A stretch of 64,000 nucleotides of DNA, from contig CAYOLG010000024.1 of assembly GCA_964404745.1 (NCBI GenBank), positions 14,086 through 78,085 on the forward strand, written 5' to 3'. Below are positions 45,932 to 54,529 of this stretch, piece after piece. How positions within the stretch are numbered: the first letter of the stretch is position 1; each line of letters opens with the position of its first letter. Origin of the DNA: Pelagisphaera sp964404745. Lineage in GTDB: Bacteria > Verrucomicrobiota > Verrucomicrobiia > Opitutales > Opitutaceae. The position numbers and the translations under genes are program-made. The notes beneath the pieces are model-generated. The model was not told the origin of the DNA. It worked only from the letters and a program-made list of their open reading frames with translations, and made no database searches.

Positions 45932-47308
45932 CTACCTAGAGGCCCGAAGCTCGGAGAGGACATCAAAGCAGCGTTCGCGTAAGACCCATTCGTGAATGGC
46001 TAACTGGCGTTTGGCTATCGAAGACGCGGTGCCGCTTATCCAAAGCTCACGCGAGGCGCCTTCCATTTCCTCAGAGAGGAGCGAATCGGTTAATTCAGGA
46101 TCCCAGTGAAGATAATCCAAAGCCAAGGGGAGAATAATCGACCCTTCTTCGCTGACAGCTACCGCCAATCCCCGTCTAACTTCCAATCTATGCAGTGGCT
46201 GAACCAACTGGCTGTAGTTTCCAAAAATCGACACAATATTCACCATGAGCGACGCCTCTTCACGGCTTTGAACCTCGAGCAGCAATCGGACCAGTTCCAG
46301 CCTTCCCTCGACGTCGAGTTCGTCCAATGTCAAAACGAGTTCAGTCTTTTCGGTAAGCGTATAATGGTCTAGTGCATTGAAAATCAGGATAACGTCCTTC
46401 TCTAGGCCCATGTCCGTTAGGGCAATGGAATTCAAACGCTCCAGTTCTAATTCCGATTTGCTCCAAACCAGCTCCTGGGCTTGCAGCGTATAGGAAAGTA
46501 CCGAGCTAGTGGGCATGGCAAACTCGGCCGCAAACGATCCGACGCTCGAGGCCCAAGCAATCCGTTCCAGTTCATATTGCAGATGGTCATTAGTCGAGTA
46601 GGGATCCACCTTCAAGCGCCTCGCCCAATCCCGTTTGGCTCGATCGAACCCCAAGTGCCTTCGGCTCAGCTTCTTGGTCGCGCTCCCTACCTTCTTTACC
46701 GTTCCCTCCGAAAATTCCCCTTCTTCCGGTTCCTCCCTGTCTCCCGGTCTAAAATTCTGGGGATTCGCTTTGGTTGCCACCACTCGGGACCCTTTCTTGA
46801 CCTCGTAAAACTTGCCTTGCAAATAGCGGGCCACCCCGCCGGGGATGCCCACGACTGTAGAAATCGGCTTTCGGGCCACGGTCCAGGTTCGAACTAGGGG
46901 ATTCTTGAGGGCCTCTGAGAAGGACTTGGCGAAGGCGTCTGTTTTGCTAATCTCTTCCAAACGCTCCAAGGCGTGGATCTCATTGACCCGTCTCTCTAGC
47001 ATATCGATGCCTCGAACTCGATATTCCCCAAAATCGGAGTAGAGCTCGAATTCGTATCCAAAATTTGCCACATGCCCAATCGGGCCGAGCTGGTAGCGCT
47101 CCCCGCTTCGCAGCTCTTCGGGAACCAACGTGTGAGAAAAAACAAGGGGAGGCCCTTCAGTGGGCTCCATTTCGGATCTAAGAATGGGAACCGCTTGAGC
47201 GAATAGAAAATAGGCCGCTAACGTCAGGATCCCCTTTAAGCAAAGAGGATCAATAGCCTTCCTAGTTAAACAGCTGCCTCTATTAAAACTGCTACCCTCA
47301 ATGGCCAT
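45932..47308 (-). CDS. Large exported or membrane-anchored protein of unknown function
   Basis: 458 residues from the ATG at 47308; frames with a TTG at 47455 or an ATG at 47374 are also possible. An N-terminal helix (about 20-42, ILTLAAYFLFAQAVP) is a signal or anchor. The mature protein starts with GYEFELYSDFGEYRVRGID, followed by a helical part with several Gly-rich turns (VVGIPGGVARYLQG) and a long helical C-terminus (LERLNSIALTD region onward). It resembles a conserved group of uncharacterised proteobacterial and verrucomicrobial exported proteins known to me only as hypothetical. No catalytic motif recognised. Start uncertain. Confidence 0.65.
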   Translation of the reverse strand: MAIEGSSFNRGSCLTRKAIDPLCLKGILTLAAYFLFAQAVPILRSEMEPTEGPPLVFSHTLVPEELRSGERYQLGPIGHVANFGYEFELYSDFGEYRVRGIDMLERRVNEIHALERLEEISKTDAFAKSFSEALKNPLVRTWTVARKPISTVVGIPGGVARYLQGKFYEVKKGSRVVATKANPQNFRPGDREEPEEGEFSEGTVKKVGSATKKLSRRHLGFDRAKRDWARRLKVDPYSTNDHLQYELERIAWASSVGSFAAEFAMPTSSVLSYTLQAQELVWSKSELELERLNSIALTDMGLEKDVILIFNALDHYTLTEKTELVLTLDELDVEGRLELVRLLLEVQSREEASLMVNIVSIFGNYSQLVQPLHRLEVRRGLAVAVSEEGSIILPLALDYLHWDPELTDSLLSEEMEGASRELWISGTASSIAKRQLAIHEWVLRERCFDVLSELRASR

Positions 47309-47509
47309 GCCCTCCCGGGCGCTAGTCACCGAACCACGCCTTGCCAAAGAAGAAGATTGCCTACTGCGATGCATATTCGATCGTACGGGGCCCGCTCGTT
47401 GGGATAGCCCGCACTCACTCCTATATTGAACCCAAAACCTGTAATCGAGTTCCAATTCAAATCTAGCGAGTCACTATAGCGAAACAATCGAATTCTGTTA
47501 ATAGAGAGT

Positions 47510-47536
47510 TTAGCCTAATTTCCGTCTATAGGCTAA
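47510..47536. promoter_or_regulatory. Inverted repeat, possible operator
   Basis: TTAGCCTA (47510-47517) and TAGGCTAA (47529-47536) are perfect complements separated by 11 bases, so the half-sites lie about two helical turns apart centre to centre. It sits about 55 bases upstream of the earliest start of the minus-strand unknown gene. A dimeric regulator could bind here. There is no T-run beside it. Role inferred only. Confidence 0.3.
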
Positions 47537-47686
47537 GCAGGCTTTCCCGGCCAGCCCCGAAGCAAGATTGAAGATAGCAATAGTCTTTGCCTCAGCAATT
47601 GCGTGTGGGCGTCAACTTAAGCTGTTTACCTTGCAGGAAGCGCGCTTGCTGGCGAATCAACGGGGGTCCATTCTAGGTAAACTATC

Positions 47687-47700
47687 GCTCGCAAGCGAGC
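47687..47700. repeat. Short perfect hairpin, REP-like
   Basis: GCTCGC and GCGAGC are separated by two bases, forming a compact stem-loop. Related short sequences TTCTAGG and TTCCTAGG lie on either side (about 47671 and 47701). No T-run follows on either strand. It resembles the core of REP elements, but no second copy was seen in the window. Confidence 0.3.
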
Positions 47701-47857
47701 TTCCTAGGCCAAATGATCGGCAAATACATCGTTAAATTGGCCCTAATGCGCAATTGCGGGTCTACACACCCAGTCAACGGCTTCCAGGCATTTGCCCATA
47801 GAGCGAGTAAACAATGGATTTGAAAACCGTCTTCGAGCCTGTCAGGCAAAACCGACG

Positions 47858-48277
47858 ATGACATCGATTGAGTTAACGGAATTCTCCCGACTCCAAGAGG
47901 AGATTCTATCAATTCGCTTCGATGTCTTCGTCAAAGAACAAGGAGTAGATCCCAGTTTAGAGATCGACGGAAGAGATTCTGAATGCCTGCACGCTGTCGC
48001 CACCGTTGTAGGAGGGAAAGCCGTGGGAACCGGTCGATTGCTGCCAAACGGCCATATCGGCCGCATGGCAGTGCTTCCTGCCTTTCGTTCCCATGGAGTC
48101 GGTTCTGCAATCCTTCGAGCCCTGATCGAAGCAGCAAAAAACCGAGGCCATAGGCAAATTGTCTTGTCTTCCCAGGTTCATGCCAAGCATTTCTACGAGC
48201 GATTCGGATTCCAGGCCCAAGGCGATCCCTATTTTGAGGCTGGAATCGAACACGTTCACATGCACCTCAAGTTGTAA
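47858..48277 (+). CDS. GNAT family N-acetyltransferase, YjdJ/ElaA-like
   Basis: 139 residues from ATG 47858. The acetyl-CoA-binding motif A is in IGRMAVLPAFRSHGVGSAIL (V-x-P-x-x-R-x-x-G-x-G), followed by HFYERFGFQAQG, typical for GNAT proteins. The N-terminal IRFDVFVKEQGVD resembles ElaA/YjdJ-type members. Acceptor substrate unknown. It is followed by the rhodanese-YceI gene after 33 bases. Confidence 0.86.
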   Translation: MTSIELTEFSRLQEEILSIRFDVFVKEQGVDPSLEIDGRDSECLHAVATVVGGKAVGTGRLLPNGHIGRMAVLPAFRSHGVGSAILRALIEAAKNRGHRQIVLSSQVHAKHFYERFGFQAQGDPYFEAGIEHVHMHLKL

Positions 48278-48310
48278 ACGAGCTGTAGTCCCAACAAGGC
48301 CGAATCAACA

Positions 48311-49207
48311 ATGAAACCGATTTCACCTCAAACGCTAAACCAAAGCCTCACCAGCGACTCGCCTCCAGAACTGCTAGACGTTCTCACTGAACAGCAATAC
48401 CAAGCCCAAAATCTCCCCAAGGCGATCAATGCCTGTGTCTACGAGATTGACTTTATCGAGTCTGCGACCGAGATCGTTCCCGACAAGCGTCGCGAAGTTG
48501 TCGCTTACGGACTCAGTGACGAGTATGAACCCCGCCACTTCGCCTATGAAAAACTCGAGGCCGGAGGCTGGACCAATGTCTCTATTCTGTCAGGCGGGTT
48601 AGAAGCCTGGAAACAGGCGGATCTGCCCGTCCTCGGCAATGGCCAACCGAGCCCCGCGCCCGACGGCGCATTCGCCGTAGACGTCGAAAAGAGCGTCGTC
48701 CGCTGGGTTGGTCGCAACTTGGTCAATCAACACGACGGGACCGTTGGACTCTCGGAAGCCACGATAGAGTTGGATCGGGGCCGCCTCGTTGGCGGAAAAG
48801 CGGTCATTGATATGAGTTCAATCCATTGCCGGGATATCGAAGATCACAGCTTGGCCAAAGTTCTCATCGACCATCTGCGAACGGGTGACTTTTTCCTCGT
48901 TGATTCATACCCAACAGCGACCTTCGAACTCGGCGCGGCAAAACCGATCGATGCAGCCGCGCCCGGCTCACCCAACTATCGCATTGAAGGAACTCTGAAC
49001 TTGAGAGGCCGCTCGGCCAAACTCGAATTTCCCGCTTTGCTGGGATTCAGCGATACGACTATCGCCCTCCAAGCCCATTTCGATTTCGATCGTGTCCAAT
49101 GGGGTTCAAAGTACGGATCCGGACGGGTCTTCGAAGCGCTCGGCCAGCACCTAGTGAACGATTTCATTTCGATTAGTTTCCAATTGGCGGCGCCACTCAA
49201 ATCTTGA
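48311..49207 (+). CDS. Rhodanese-like/YceI fusion protein, rhodanese Cys missing
   Basis: 298 residues, no signal peptide, so cytoplasmic. Residues about 5-105 form a rhodanese-like domain (LLDVLTEQQY, SILSGGLEAW). The active-site loop has Gly67 where sulfur-transferring members have Cys (VVAYGLSDE), so it is probably not an active sulfurtransferase. Residues about 120-298 form a YceI lipocalin-like domain (VRWVGRNLVNQHDGTVG; DHLRTGDFFLVDSYPTATFE), a fold that binds isoprenoids in other proteins. Most YceI proteins are periplasmic and single-domain, which makes a cytoplasmic fusion unusual. Confidence 0.8.
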   Translation: MKPISPQTLNQSLTSDSPPELLDVLTEQQYQAQNLPKAINACVYEIDFIESATEIVPDKRREVVAYGLSDEYEPRHFAYEKLEAGGWTNVSILSGGLEAWKQADLPVLGNGQPSPAPDGAFAVDVEKSVVRWVGRNLVNQHDGTVGLSEATIELDRGRLVGGKAVIDMSSIHCRDIEDHSLAKVLIDHLRTGDFFLVDSYPTATFELGAAKPIDAAAPGSPNYRIEGTLNLRGRSAKLEFPALLGFSDTTIALQAHFDFDRVQWGSKYGSGRVFEALGQHLVNDFISISFQLAAPLKS

Positions 49208-49264
49208 AACACCGAAGATACCTCCAAACCACAAGAGCCGCCAACCGGCCGAATCCCCAACGCC

Positions 49265-50260
49265 GTGCTTGATCGACTCAAAGGCCAACTTTTGACGGGC
49301 GGCATCCTTTTGGCCATCCTCCTAGCCTACTTTTTCCCTCATATCGGGGCGACTGGTGGGCCGCTGAAGACCGAGATCACAACAAAAATCGCCATAGCGC
49401 TCATATTCTTTTTCCAGGGCTTAACACTAAACACGCGAAAGCTGCTGATCAGCGTTACCCGATGGCGTCTGCATATCTACTGCCAAAGCTGTATTTTTCT
49501 GATCTCCCCCGCCCTAATGCTCCTGCTGGTCATCCTCTTCGGTCCTTGGATACCTGCAAATCTGAAGCCCGGGCTGCTCTTTCTATCCGTTCTGCCTTCC
49601 ACCATTTTTTCATCGACCGTTTTTACCGCCACTAGTGGGGGAGACGCGGGAGCCGCCCTGTTTAACGCCACCTTTTCCAACCTAATTGGCGTGGTGATCA
49701 CTCCTCTCTGGTGTCTAGCCATGTTCGCCAATGCGAATGACCAGTTTCCTCCAATCAGCTCGCTTATCGCGAAAATAGCGTTTTACATTCTCCTGCCTCT
49801 GGTAGTTGGCCAGCTGGGACGAATGGCAATTAGAAATGGCGTCATCGACGCGTTAGGGAAAGCCATCAAGCGTTTCAATAACAGCATGATTCTATACGTC
49901 GTCTTTGCCGCCTTTTGCGACAGTTTCTCCCAAGAGGTCTGGGCAGATTTCCCTCTTTCATCCATTTTACTAGCTGTCCTTTTCTCTACTCTTTTTCTAG
50001 GGCTTCTATCTTCCCTCGCCTGGACATCTTCCCGGCTCGCTTCTCATTCAGTCAGCCAAAGGATCGCAGTATTTTTTTGCAGCTCCCAAAAGACTCTGGC
50101 CGCTGGCGTGCCAATTGCAGCAGTCGTGTTTGCGGGCCAATCCGACGATCTAGCTCAGGGCCCGATTCTCATACCCCTCATGATCTACCACGCTTTGCAA
50201 CTCGTCTTGGCAGGCCTGGTTTCCGGATCCCTGCAAAGACGAAAAAAACAACCTTCTTGA
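49265..50260 (+). CDS. Bile acid:sodium symporter-like transporter, SLC10A7/YfeH type
   Basis: 331 residues, GTG start, about ten membrane helices. N-terminal LTGGILLAILLAYFFPHIG and the paired segments FSSTVFTATSGGDAGAA and FNATFSNLIGVVITP fit the SBF-like (PF13593) group, related to human SLC10A7. These are sodium-coupled carriers of organic anions; the substrate is not known in bacteria. It follows the YceI fusion after 57 bases, probably in one unit. Confidence 0.83.
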   Translation: MLDRLKGQLLTGGILLAILLAYFFPHIGATGGPLKTEITTKIAIALIFFFQGLTLNTRKLLISVTRWRLHIYCQSCIFLISPALMLLLVILFGPWIPANLKPGLLFLSVLPSTIFSSTVFTATSGGDAGAALFNATFSNLIGVVITPLWCLAMFANANDQFPPISSLIAKIAFYILLPLVVGQLGRMAIRNGVIDALGKAIKRFNNSMILYVVFAAFCDSFSQEVWADFPLSSILLAVLFSTLFLGLLSSLAWTSSRLASHSVSQRIAVFFCSSQKTLAAGVPIAAVVFAGQSDDLAQGPILIPLMIYHALQLVLAGLVSGSLQRRKKQPS

Positions 50261-50262
50261 AG

Positions 50263-50478
50263 CTAAGCTCCGTTGGAATCCGAAACCTTGCCAGGCAACT
50301 CCGAGATTCCGAATTCCGAGAAGTCATTGACGATACCCGCAAGGGGTCGGTCCTGTTTGAACACCTTGAGAATTTCTTGATGCTCGTAATCGGAAGTAGG
50401 CCATTGCTTAAAGTACCCGGGCAACATGAAAACCGTATAGCTCTGATTACGCTCTACCTTTCGACGGATCACCAACAT
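50263..50478 (-). CDS. Possible small protein
   Basis: 71 residues on the minus strand, in a gap between plus-strand genes. It begins immediately after an in-frame TGA and has no good ribosome-binding site. Composition looks protein-like (helical, charged: YFKQWPTSDYEHQEILKVFK), but no family is recognised. Could be a chance frame. Confidence 0.25.
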   Translation of the reverse strand: MLVIRRKVERNQSYTVFMLPGYFKQWPTSDYEHQEILKVFKQDRPLAGIVNDFSEFGISELPGKVSDSNGA

Positions 50479-50810
50479 GGCCCATATTCAAATCTCCGTG
50501 GCGAATATTGGGCAACTTCAATTCAGTCTATAACCTATTCAAAAATCTGTCTGGGAAGGCATGTGTGAAAAGTCGTTTCGTTTAGCAGATTCCTGAGGAG
50601 AATCGCCTCTCCTCGCATAGAGTATATCCTCTATTTTGGACAAATTCGTTTGCAACAGAAGCTGTAATCGCCCCAAGTGTATTAGAGGCTGAGGCCGTTA
50701 GCTTGCCTGCACTTACCTAGATTACGATGAATCGGACTGCCTGGGATAATAGCTTTAGCCTCCGCCTCTGCTCTCGGTACACTAATCATTCAACGCCAGA
50801 AACAAGGTAA
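50479..50810. other. Intergenic region with tandem hairpins
   Basis: 332 bases up to the small plus-strand gene at 50811. It holds two adjacent hairpins (50595-50637), listed as a terminator. The remaining sequence contains no recognisable gene; the promoter for the small gene/pdxH pair should be in the right half. Confidence 0.4.
50595..50637 (+). terminator. Two tandem hairpins, the second with a T-tract
   Basis: GAGGAGA (50595-50601) pairs with TCTCCTC (50608-50614) around a six-base loop. Directly after, ATAGAG (50617-50622) pairs with CTCTAT (50629-50634) and runs into TTTT. The second stem is AT-rich and weak. It could terminate transcripts from the transporter side or mark the end of a small RNA. 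Confidence 0.35.
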
Positions 50811-51059
50811 ATGGAAAGCATCGATCCAGCTCACAGTTCTACACGATTATCCAACCTAGGGCAAAGCTACCGCAGCAACAGCCAATTGAGCGGAGGGGTT
50901 CACACGGGCGAAAAACTAGCCCTAGAAAAGCAGTCCGCGACCGAGTCCGCCTATGCGGGCCTTTTTGACGATGCAGCTCTCGAGCGATTGCAGAGCAATC
51001 TGCAATCCATATCCGAAATGGCCACCCATTCGCTCGAACGCCTCAAAAAAGAGGCCTAG
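50811..51059 (+). CDS. Small polar protein of unknown function
   Basis: 82 residues, polar, rich in Ser, Ala, Leu and Glu, with no signal, membrane segment or cysteine. The C-terminal 35 residues should form an amphipathic helix. The start is supported by a purine-rich site (AAGGTAA) just before the ATG. It lies 51 bases upstream of pdxH on the same strand. No family recognised; could be a conserved lineage-specific protein. Confidence 0.5.
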   Translation: MESIDPAHSSTRLSNLGQSYRSNSQLSGGVHTGEKLALEKQSATESAYAGLFDDAALERLQSNLQSISEMATHSLERLKKEA

Positions 51060-51110
51060 AAGCCGCTCAAGAACGCTCTAATTATACCTGCCGAAGCTCT
51101 TCACCAAGTC

Positions 51111-51755
51111 GTGGCCAAAGATCTTAGCAAACTACGGAAGGAATACACAGGAGCGAGCCTTCATCGAAAGGATTTGGCCGCCAATCCCGTCGACCAATTC
51201 GAGACCTGGTTTTCCCAAGCCCAAGAATTAGAGGTCGTTGAGCCGAACGCCATGTCTTTGGCCACGGTAGATGAGGACGGGCGACCATGGCAACGCATGG
51301 TTCTCCTGAAAGCCTTTGATCAAAAGGGATTCATCTTCTTCACTAATTTCGGCAGCCGCAAAGCGAGACACATCGAGACGAATGCCTGCGTTTCGCTGCT
51401 CTTTCCTTGGGTCGCCGTTCATCGCCAAGTCGCCATTTCCGGAACCGCGGAAAAGATCTCGTCAACGGAATCGCTCAAGTACTTCGTCAAGCGCCCATAC
51501 GGAAGCCAAATCGGAGCTTGGGCCTCCGAACAAAGCTCCGTCATCTCCTCGAGATCCTTGTTGCAGGCAAAGCTCGACGAAATGAGGCGCAAATTCAAAA
51601 GCGGCGCTGTGCCCCTGCCCTCATTTTGGGGCGGCTATCGCGTCCGTCCAGACTCGTTCGAATTTTGGCAGGGCGGGACGCACCGTATCCATGACCGGTT
51701 TATGTATTCAATCAGCGCCGACGATACCTGGAGCATCGATCGCCTCTCACCTTAG
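51111..51755 (+). CDS. pdxH: Pyridoxamine 5'-phosphate oxidase
   Basis: 214 residues, GTG start. It oxidises pyridoxine or pyridoxamine phosphate to pyridoxal phosphate with FMN. Family segments seen are DQFETWFSQAQ, ATVDEDGRPWQRMVLLKAFD, FFTNFGSRKARHI, KRPYGSQIGAWASEQSSVI and the C-terminal PSFWGGYRVRPDSFEFWQGG with RIHDRF. All are as expected for an active enzyme. Convergent with the fpg gene. Confidence 0.95.
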   Translation: MAKDLSKLRKEYTGASLHRKDLAANPVDQFETWFSQAQELEVVEPNAMSLATVDEDGRPWQRMVLLKAFDQKGFIFFTNFGSRKARHIETNACVSLLFPWVAVHRQVAISGTAEKISSTESLKYFVKRPYGSQIGAWASEQSSVISSRSLLQAKLDEMRRKFKSGAVPLPSFWGGYRVRPDSFEFWQGGTHRIHDRFMYSISADDTWSIDRLSP

Positions 51756-51796
51756 CCCGCATTTCTCGCGACGCAATTTGCGGGAAACAATGGGGG

Positions 51797-52591
51797 CTAG
51801 CGCTGCCAGGCATTGGACCAGCAGGTCGTCCGACCACCAATACTATCCCGGTTTAGATGGGCTCCCGTTTTCGGGCAAAGCCCACCCGCCTTCCATCTTC
51901 GATGGAAAAGCCAGGATTTAGGAGGATCTGAAAAGTCCGGAGCAATACGTTTCATGGCTATACGGGATACCCGCTTAATAGCTCGAAACAAATCTTTAAG
52001 CTCGTGTTCATTCAGCGTAGCGATCGAGCGCTGCGGCCGAATTCGGGAATGCCAAAGAATCTCGTCCGCCATCCAGTTTCCCACCCCTGGGAATCGCGAT
52101 TGATCCAATAACGCGCTTTTCAACGGCTGCTTCGCTCCCTTCTCAGCAAATCTACGGAAATGCTGAAAATCGAATCTTTCCGAGATCGTCTCAGGTGGCA
52201 AGTTTCGCCAAAACTCAGGCAAGCCTTTGCTTTCATGATGCTCAATCCTGCCGAATTGCCGCGGATCGTTGAAAACCAGCCACGCCACGCGCGTTTCCAG
52301 GGCCAGGTGATCGTGTTTTTCCAGCTCCGCCTCTTTCCGCCTCATCAGCAAACTGCCGGTCATTCCCAAATGGATACCCAGCCACAGACCCTGATCTAAC
52401 TTGAACAGCATGCGCTTGCCATGCGTATGGGAGCTGACCAACCGATTTCCCGACAAAGCCCCTGCCAATTGAGACGCATCCACACCTCGAAAGCAGCGTT
52501 TCTGTCCATTCATATGAACACGAAGAATCCGTTCGCCCAGTCCCGGATTCCAACGAGAACAATAGTAAGCTACTTCCGCTAACTCCGGCAT
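51797..52591 (-). CDS. Fpg/Nei family DNA glycosylase with a zinc-less finger
   Basis: 264 residues from the ATG at 52591, which exposes the catalytic N-terminus after Met removal (Pro2, Glu3 in MPELAEV). The frame extends 30 codons upstream but that would bury the catalytic proline. The conserved Lys is in HGKRMLF and the H2TH domain in KSALLDQSRFPGVGNWMADE. The C-terminal finger keeps GGR but has lost the pattern of four zinc cysteines: it reads LCPKTG and TTCWSNAWQR. It should excise oxidised bases and cut the backbone. It follows hslO by 23 bases. Confidence 0.85.
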   Translation of the reverse strand: MPELAEVAYYCSRWNPGLGERILRVHMNGQKRCFRGVDASQLAGALSGNRLVSSHTHGKRMLFKLDQGLWLGIHLGMTGSLLMRRKEAELEKHDHLALETRVAWLVFNDPRQFGRIEHHESKGLPEFWRNLPPETISERFDFQHFRRFAEKGAKQPLKSALLDQSRFPGVGNWMADEILWHSRIRPQRSIATLNEHELKDLFRAIKRVSRIAMKRIAPDFSDPPKSWLFHRRWKAGGLCPKTGAHLNRDSIGGRTTCWSNAWQR

Positions 52592-52614
52592 GCGTTTGAT
52601 ATATAAAGGCCGCT

Positions 52615-53415
52615 CTACCTTCCCATCTCCGCGGCGTACGCTTCCATCATTTCGCGGCTGATCCGACACTTTCCGGCGCAACGCGGGCAGTTCACTTCAA
52701 TCAATTCTTCACCGAGGAACAGCTCCTCAGGACTTTGCTTCCACACAGGCATCAAAGCCTCGAGTATCCGCTTCTGGTTGCAGCCGCAATGCCAACGGAG
52801 GACACGCGTTTCCAGTGGTTTGACGATTTCCCGTTTTCCAAGATCGAACAGATCGTCCGATTTCAGGCCTCGAAACCATTCTCGGTCGTAGTCCGGATGG
52901 GCTGAAGCAATGGCGAAGGTTTCAGCATCCACTTGAAAAAATCGGGCCGGCCGCTGTTCGCTGCGTTCGTAGTAGGCCTCGGCGGCCAACAATGGGTCGC
53001 CTCCTTCGAAGGATACTACACTTCTGTGGAGCGGTCTATTCCCCTTGACGATCTCCTGGTAAAACACGTTTTCTTCCGCCTCTTTCACATTCTCAGTGAA
53101 GACTCTGCCGACGACGGATCCATCGCTGGTATCTCCTCCCATAAACAGGTTCAACAAAGGCTTCTGAAAGTTTATCGTCCAAGCCAATACCTCATTTCTG
53201 GGTCGAGAGACGCAATGCAGAGCGAAAGCCGCCAATCCCCGTTTCAGCAGCTCGTCCGTTTCTACGTCGATCTCGATTCGATTATCCTTCAAATGGAGAT
53301 AATAATCAACATACAGCGGTCCAAAGTTCGCCAACGCGAAAAGGACATTTCGCTCCCTGACGAAACTGGAGACGATGGAAAACGGGGGCTCTTCCGATTC
53401 GGCGCTATCGCTCAT
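52615..53415 (-). CDS. hslO: Redox-regulated chaperone Hsp33
   Basis: 266 residues. The N-terminal domain (about 1-190) holds the Hsp33 fold. The C-terminal redox switch has its four zinc cysteines in HCGCN and CPRC, the CxC-CxxC pattern of Hsp33. Under oxidative stress with heat these form disulfides and turn the protein into a holdase. It is followed by fpg on the same strand, so a protein-damage and a DNA-damage gene are paired. Confidence 0.9.
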   Translation of the reverse strand: MSDSAESEEPPFSIVSSFVRERNVLFALANFGPLYVDYYLHLKDNRIEIDVETDELLKRGLAAFALHCVSRPRNEVLAWTINFQKPLLNLFMGGDTSDGSVVGRVFTENVKEAEENVFYQEIVKGNRPLHRSVVSFEGGDPLLAAEAYYERSEQRPARFFQVDAETFAIASAHPDYDREWFRGLKSDDLFDLGKREIVKPLETRVLRWHCGCNQKRILEALMPVWKQSPEELFLGEELIEVNCPRCAGKCRISREMMEAYAAEMGR

Positions 53416-53496
53416 TTGCAGGAGAATGAAAGGGTCTCCACTTCAAAGTCGAGTCTGCAACGTATCTATGCTCGAGATACAGGCAGACGGGCATGC

Positions 53497-54315
53497 CTAT
53501 CGACTTTGGGTTTTCAATTCCGCCAGCTGAATAGCAACAGATTGGCGCCGTTCATCCCACTCGGCCGTCGCCAAAAAGTCTTCTAACGCTGAGATGGCTA
53601 CATCCACATCTCCCATGGCTTCCGCCAATTCCGCCACCGAGAGCATCAGTTCGATTTGCGTTTCGGGCACTGGAGCATCGAGCTCGTAAGCGGCTTTTAA
53701 ATGCTCGTAGGCCTTGGCATCCGATAATTCGAAAACTCGGTAGGCTTCTCCCATGGACCGATGAAACCCGCGACGCATCTCTGGAATGGTCAGTCGCGCC
53801 CCGCTTTTCTCGAGATTCTCCAGCCTTTGCTGGACGCTTTCTTCCGAATCACGCTCGTATAGTTCTACTAGGACCAATTTGAGGAAAGCCAGCTCGCCGA
53901 AAAAACGTTCCGGATACGCTTCGAATAAATACCTGTAGCCCAGCCGAGCCGCTTCAAGGTCTGGTTCGACCAAATACTTGTGGCTGATTCGAGCCAAGTA
54001 ATAGGCCGAAGCCATACCGACATCGTCTTTTCCATTAACCTCGAAAAGCTGGTCGAATAGCTTTTTCGCTCTAAGAACATTTGCCTCCTCTCTTGGCTCT
54101 TGAAACAAGATTTCTAAGGCCCGAGCATACCCTCCTAAACGGAGATTCCCCGTGCTCCTGGCCCGCAAATCATTCACCTCTGGCGATCCCGAATTATAAA
54201 GCAGGAGGGCTTCCACTTGCCAAGGTTCTGCCGACTTTACCGACCGAGGCCCCGCCAAAATCACTGTCACGGCGATGCCCCAGAGAACTACAATCGATTT
54301 GGAAAAAGGTTGCAT
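53497..54315 (-). CDS. Exported TPR-like protein
   Basis: 272 residues. Signal peptide about 1-29 (VVLWGIAVTVILAG region, cleavage near KSA). The mature protein is helical with TPR-like repeats (for example DLEAARLGYRYLFEAYPERF and DVDVAISALEDFLATAEWDE). It is probably a periplasmic scaffold for protein contacts. It lies 81 bases upstream of hslO on the same strand; no specific role can be named. Confidence 0.7.
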   Translation of the reverse strand: MQPFSKSIVVLWGIAVTVILAGPRSVKSAEPWQVEALLLYNSGSPEVNDLRARSTGNLRLGGYARALEILFQEPREEANVLRAKKLFDQLFEVNGKDDVGMASAYYLARISHKYLVEPDLEAARLGYRYLFEAYPERFFGELAFLKLVLVELYERDSEESVQQRLENLEKSGARLTIPEMRRGFHRSMGEAYRVFELSDAKAYEHLKAAYELDAPVPETQIELMLSVAELAEAMGDVDVAISALEDFLATAEWDERRQSVAIQLAELKTQSR

Positions 54316-54529
54316 GGCAACGGGTCTGGGCTGGAATCTTCCGAAGAACTAATCTTCTTCGCTAGTATTTCAATAGACGGATTCCGATTTGTCGAGTCCG
54401 GCCGAAGCGAGTTTTTCCGGGGAAGCGGAGATATTGAACGCTTCCCAAAGCTCCTTTCACGGTCCACTGACACGCACTCGGACACGGCTCTTTTGCAGCA
54501 ATGCTCAGAATTATAAAAACACCCGCTAA

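Larger units (their letters stand above)
47309..47857. other. Long divergent intergenic region with inverted repeats
   Basis: About 550 bases between the minus-strand unknown gene and the GNAT gene; the first ~150 may partly be coding if an upstream start of the unknown gene is used. Two inverted repeats are listed separately (47510-47536, 47687-47700). No RNA gene or other open frame was recognised. Confidence 0.45.
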
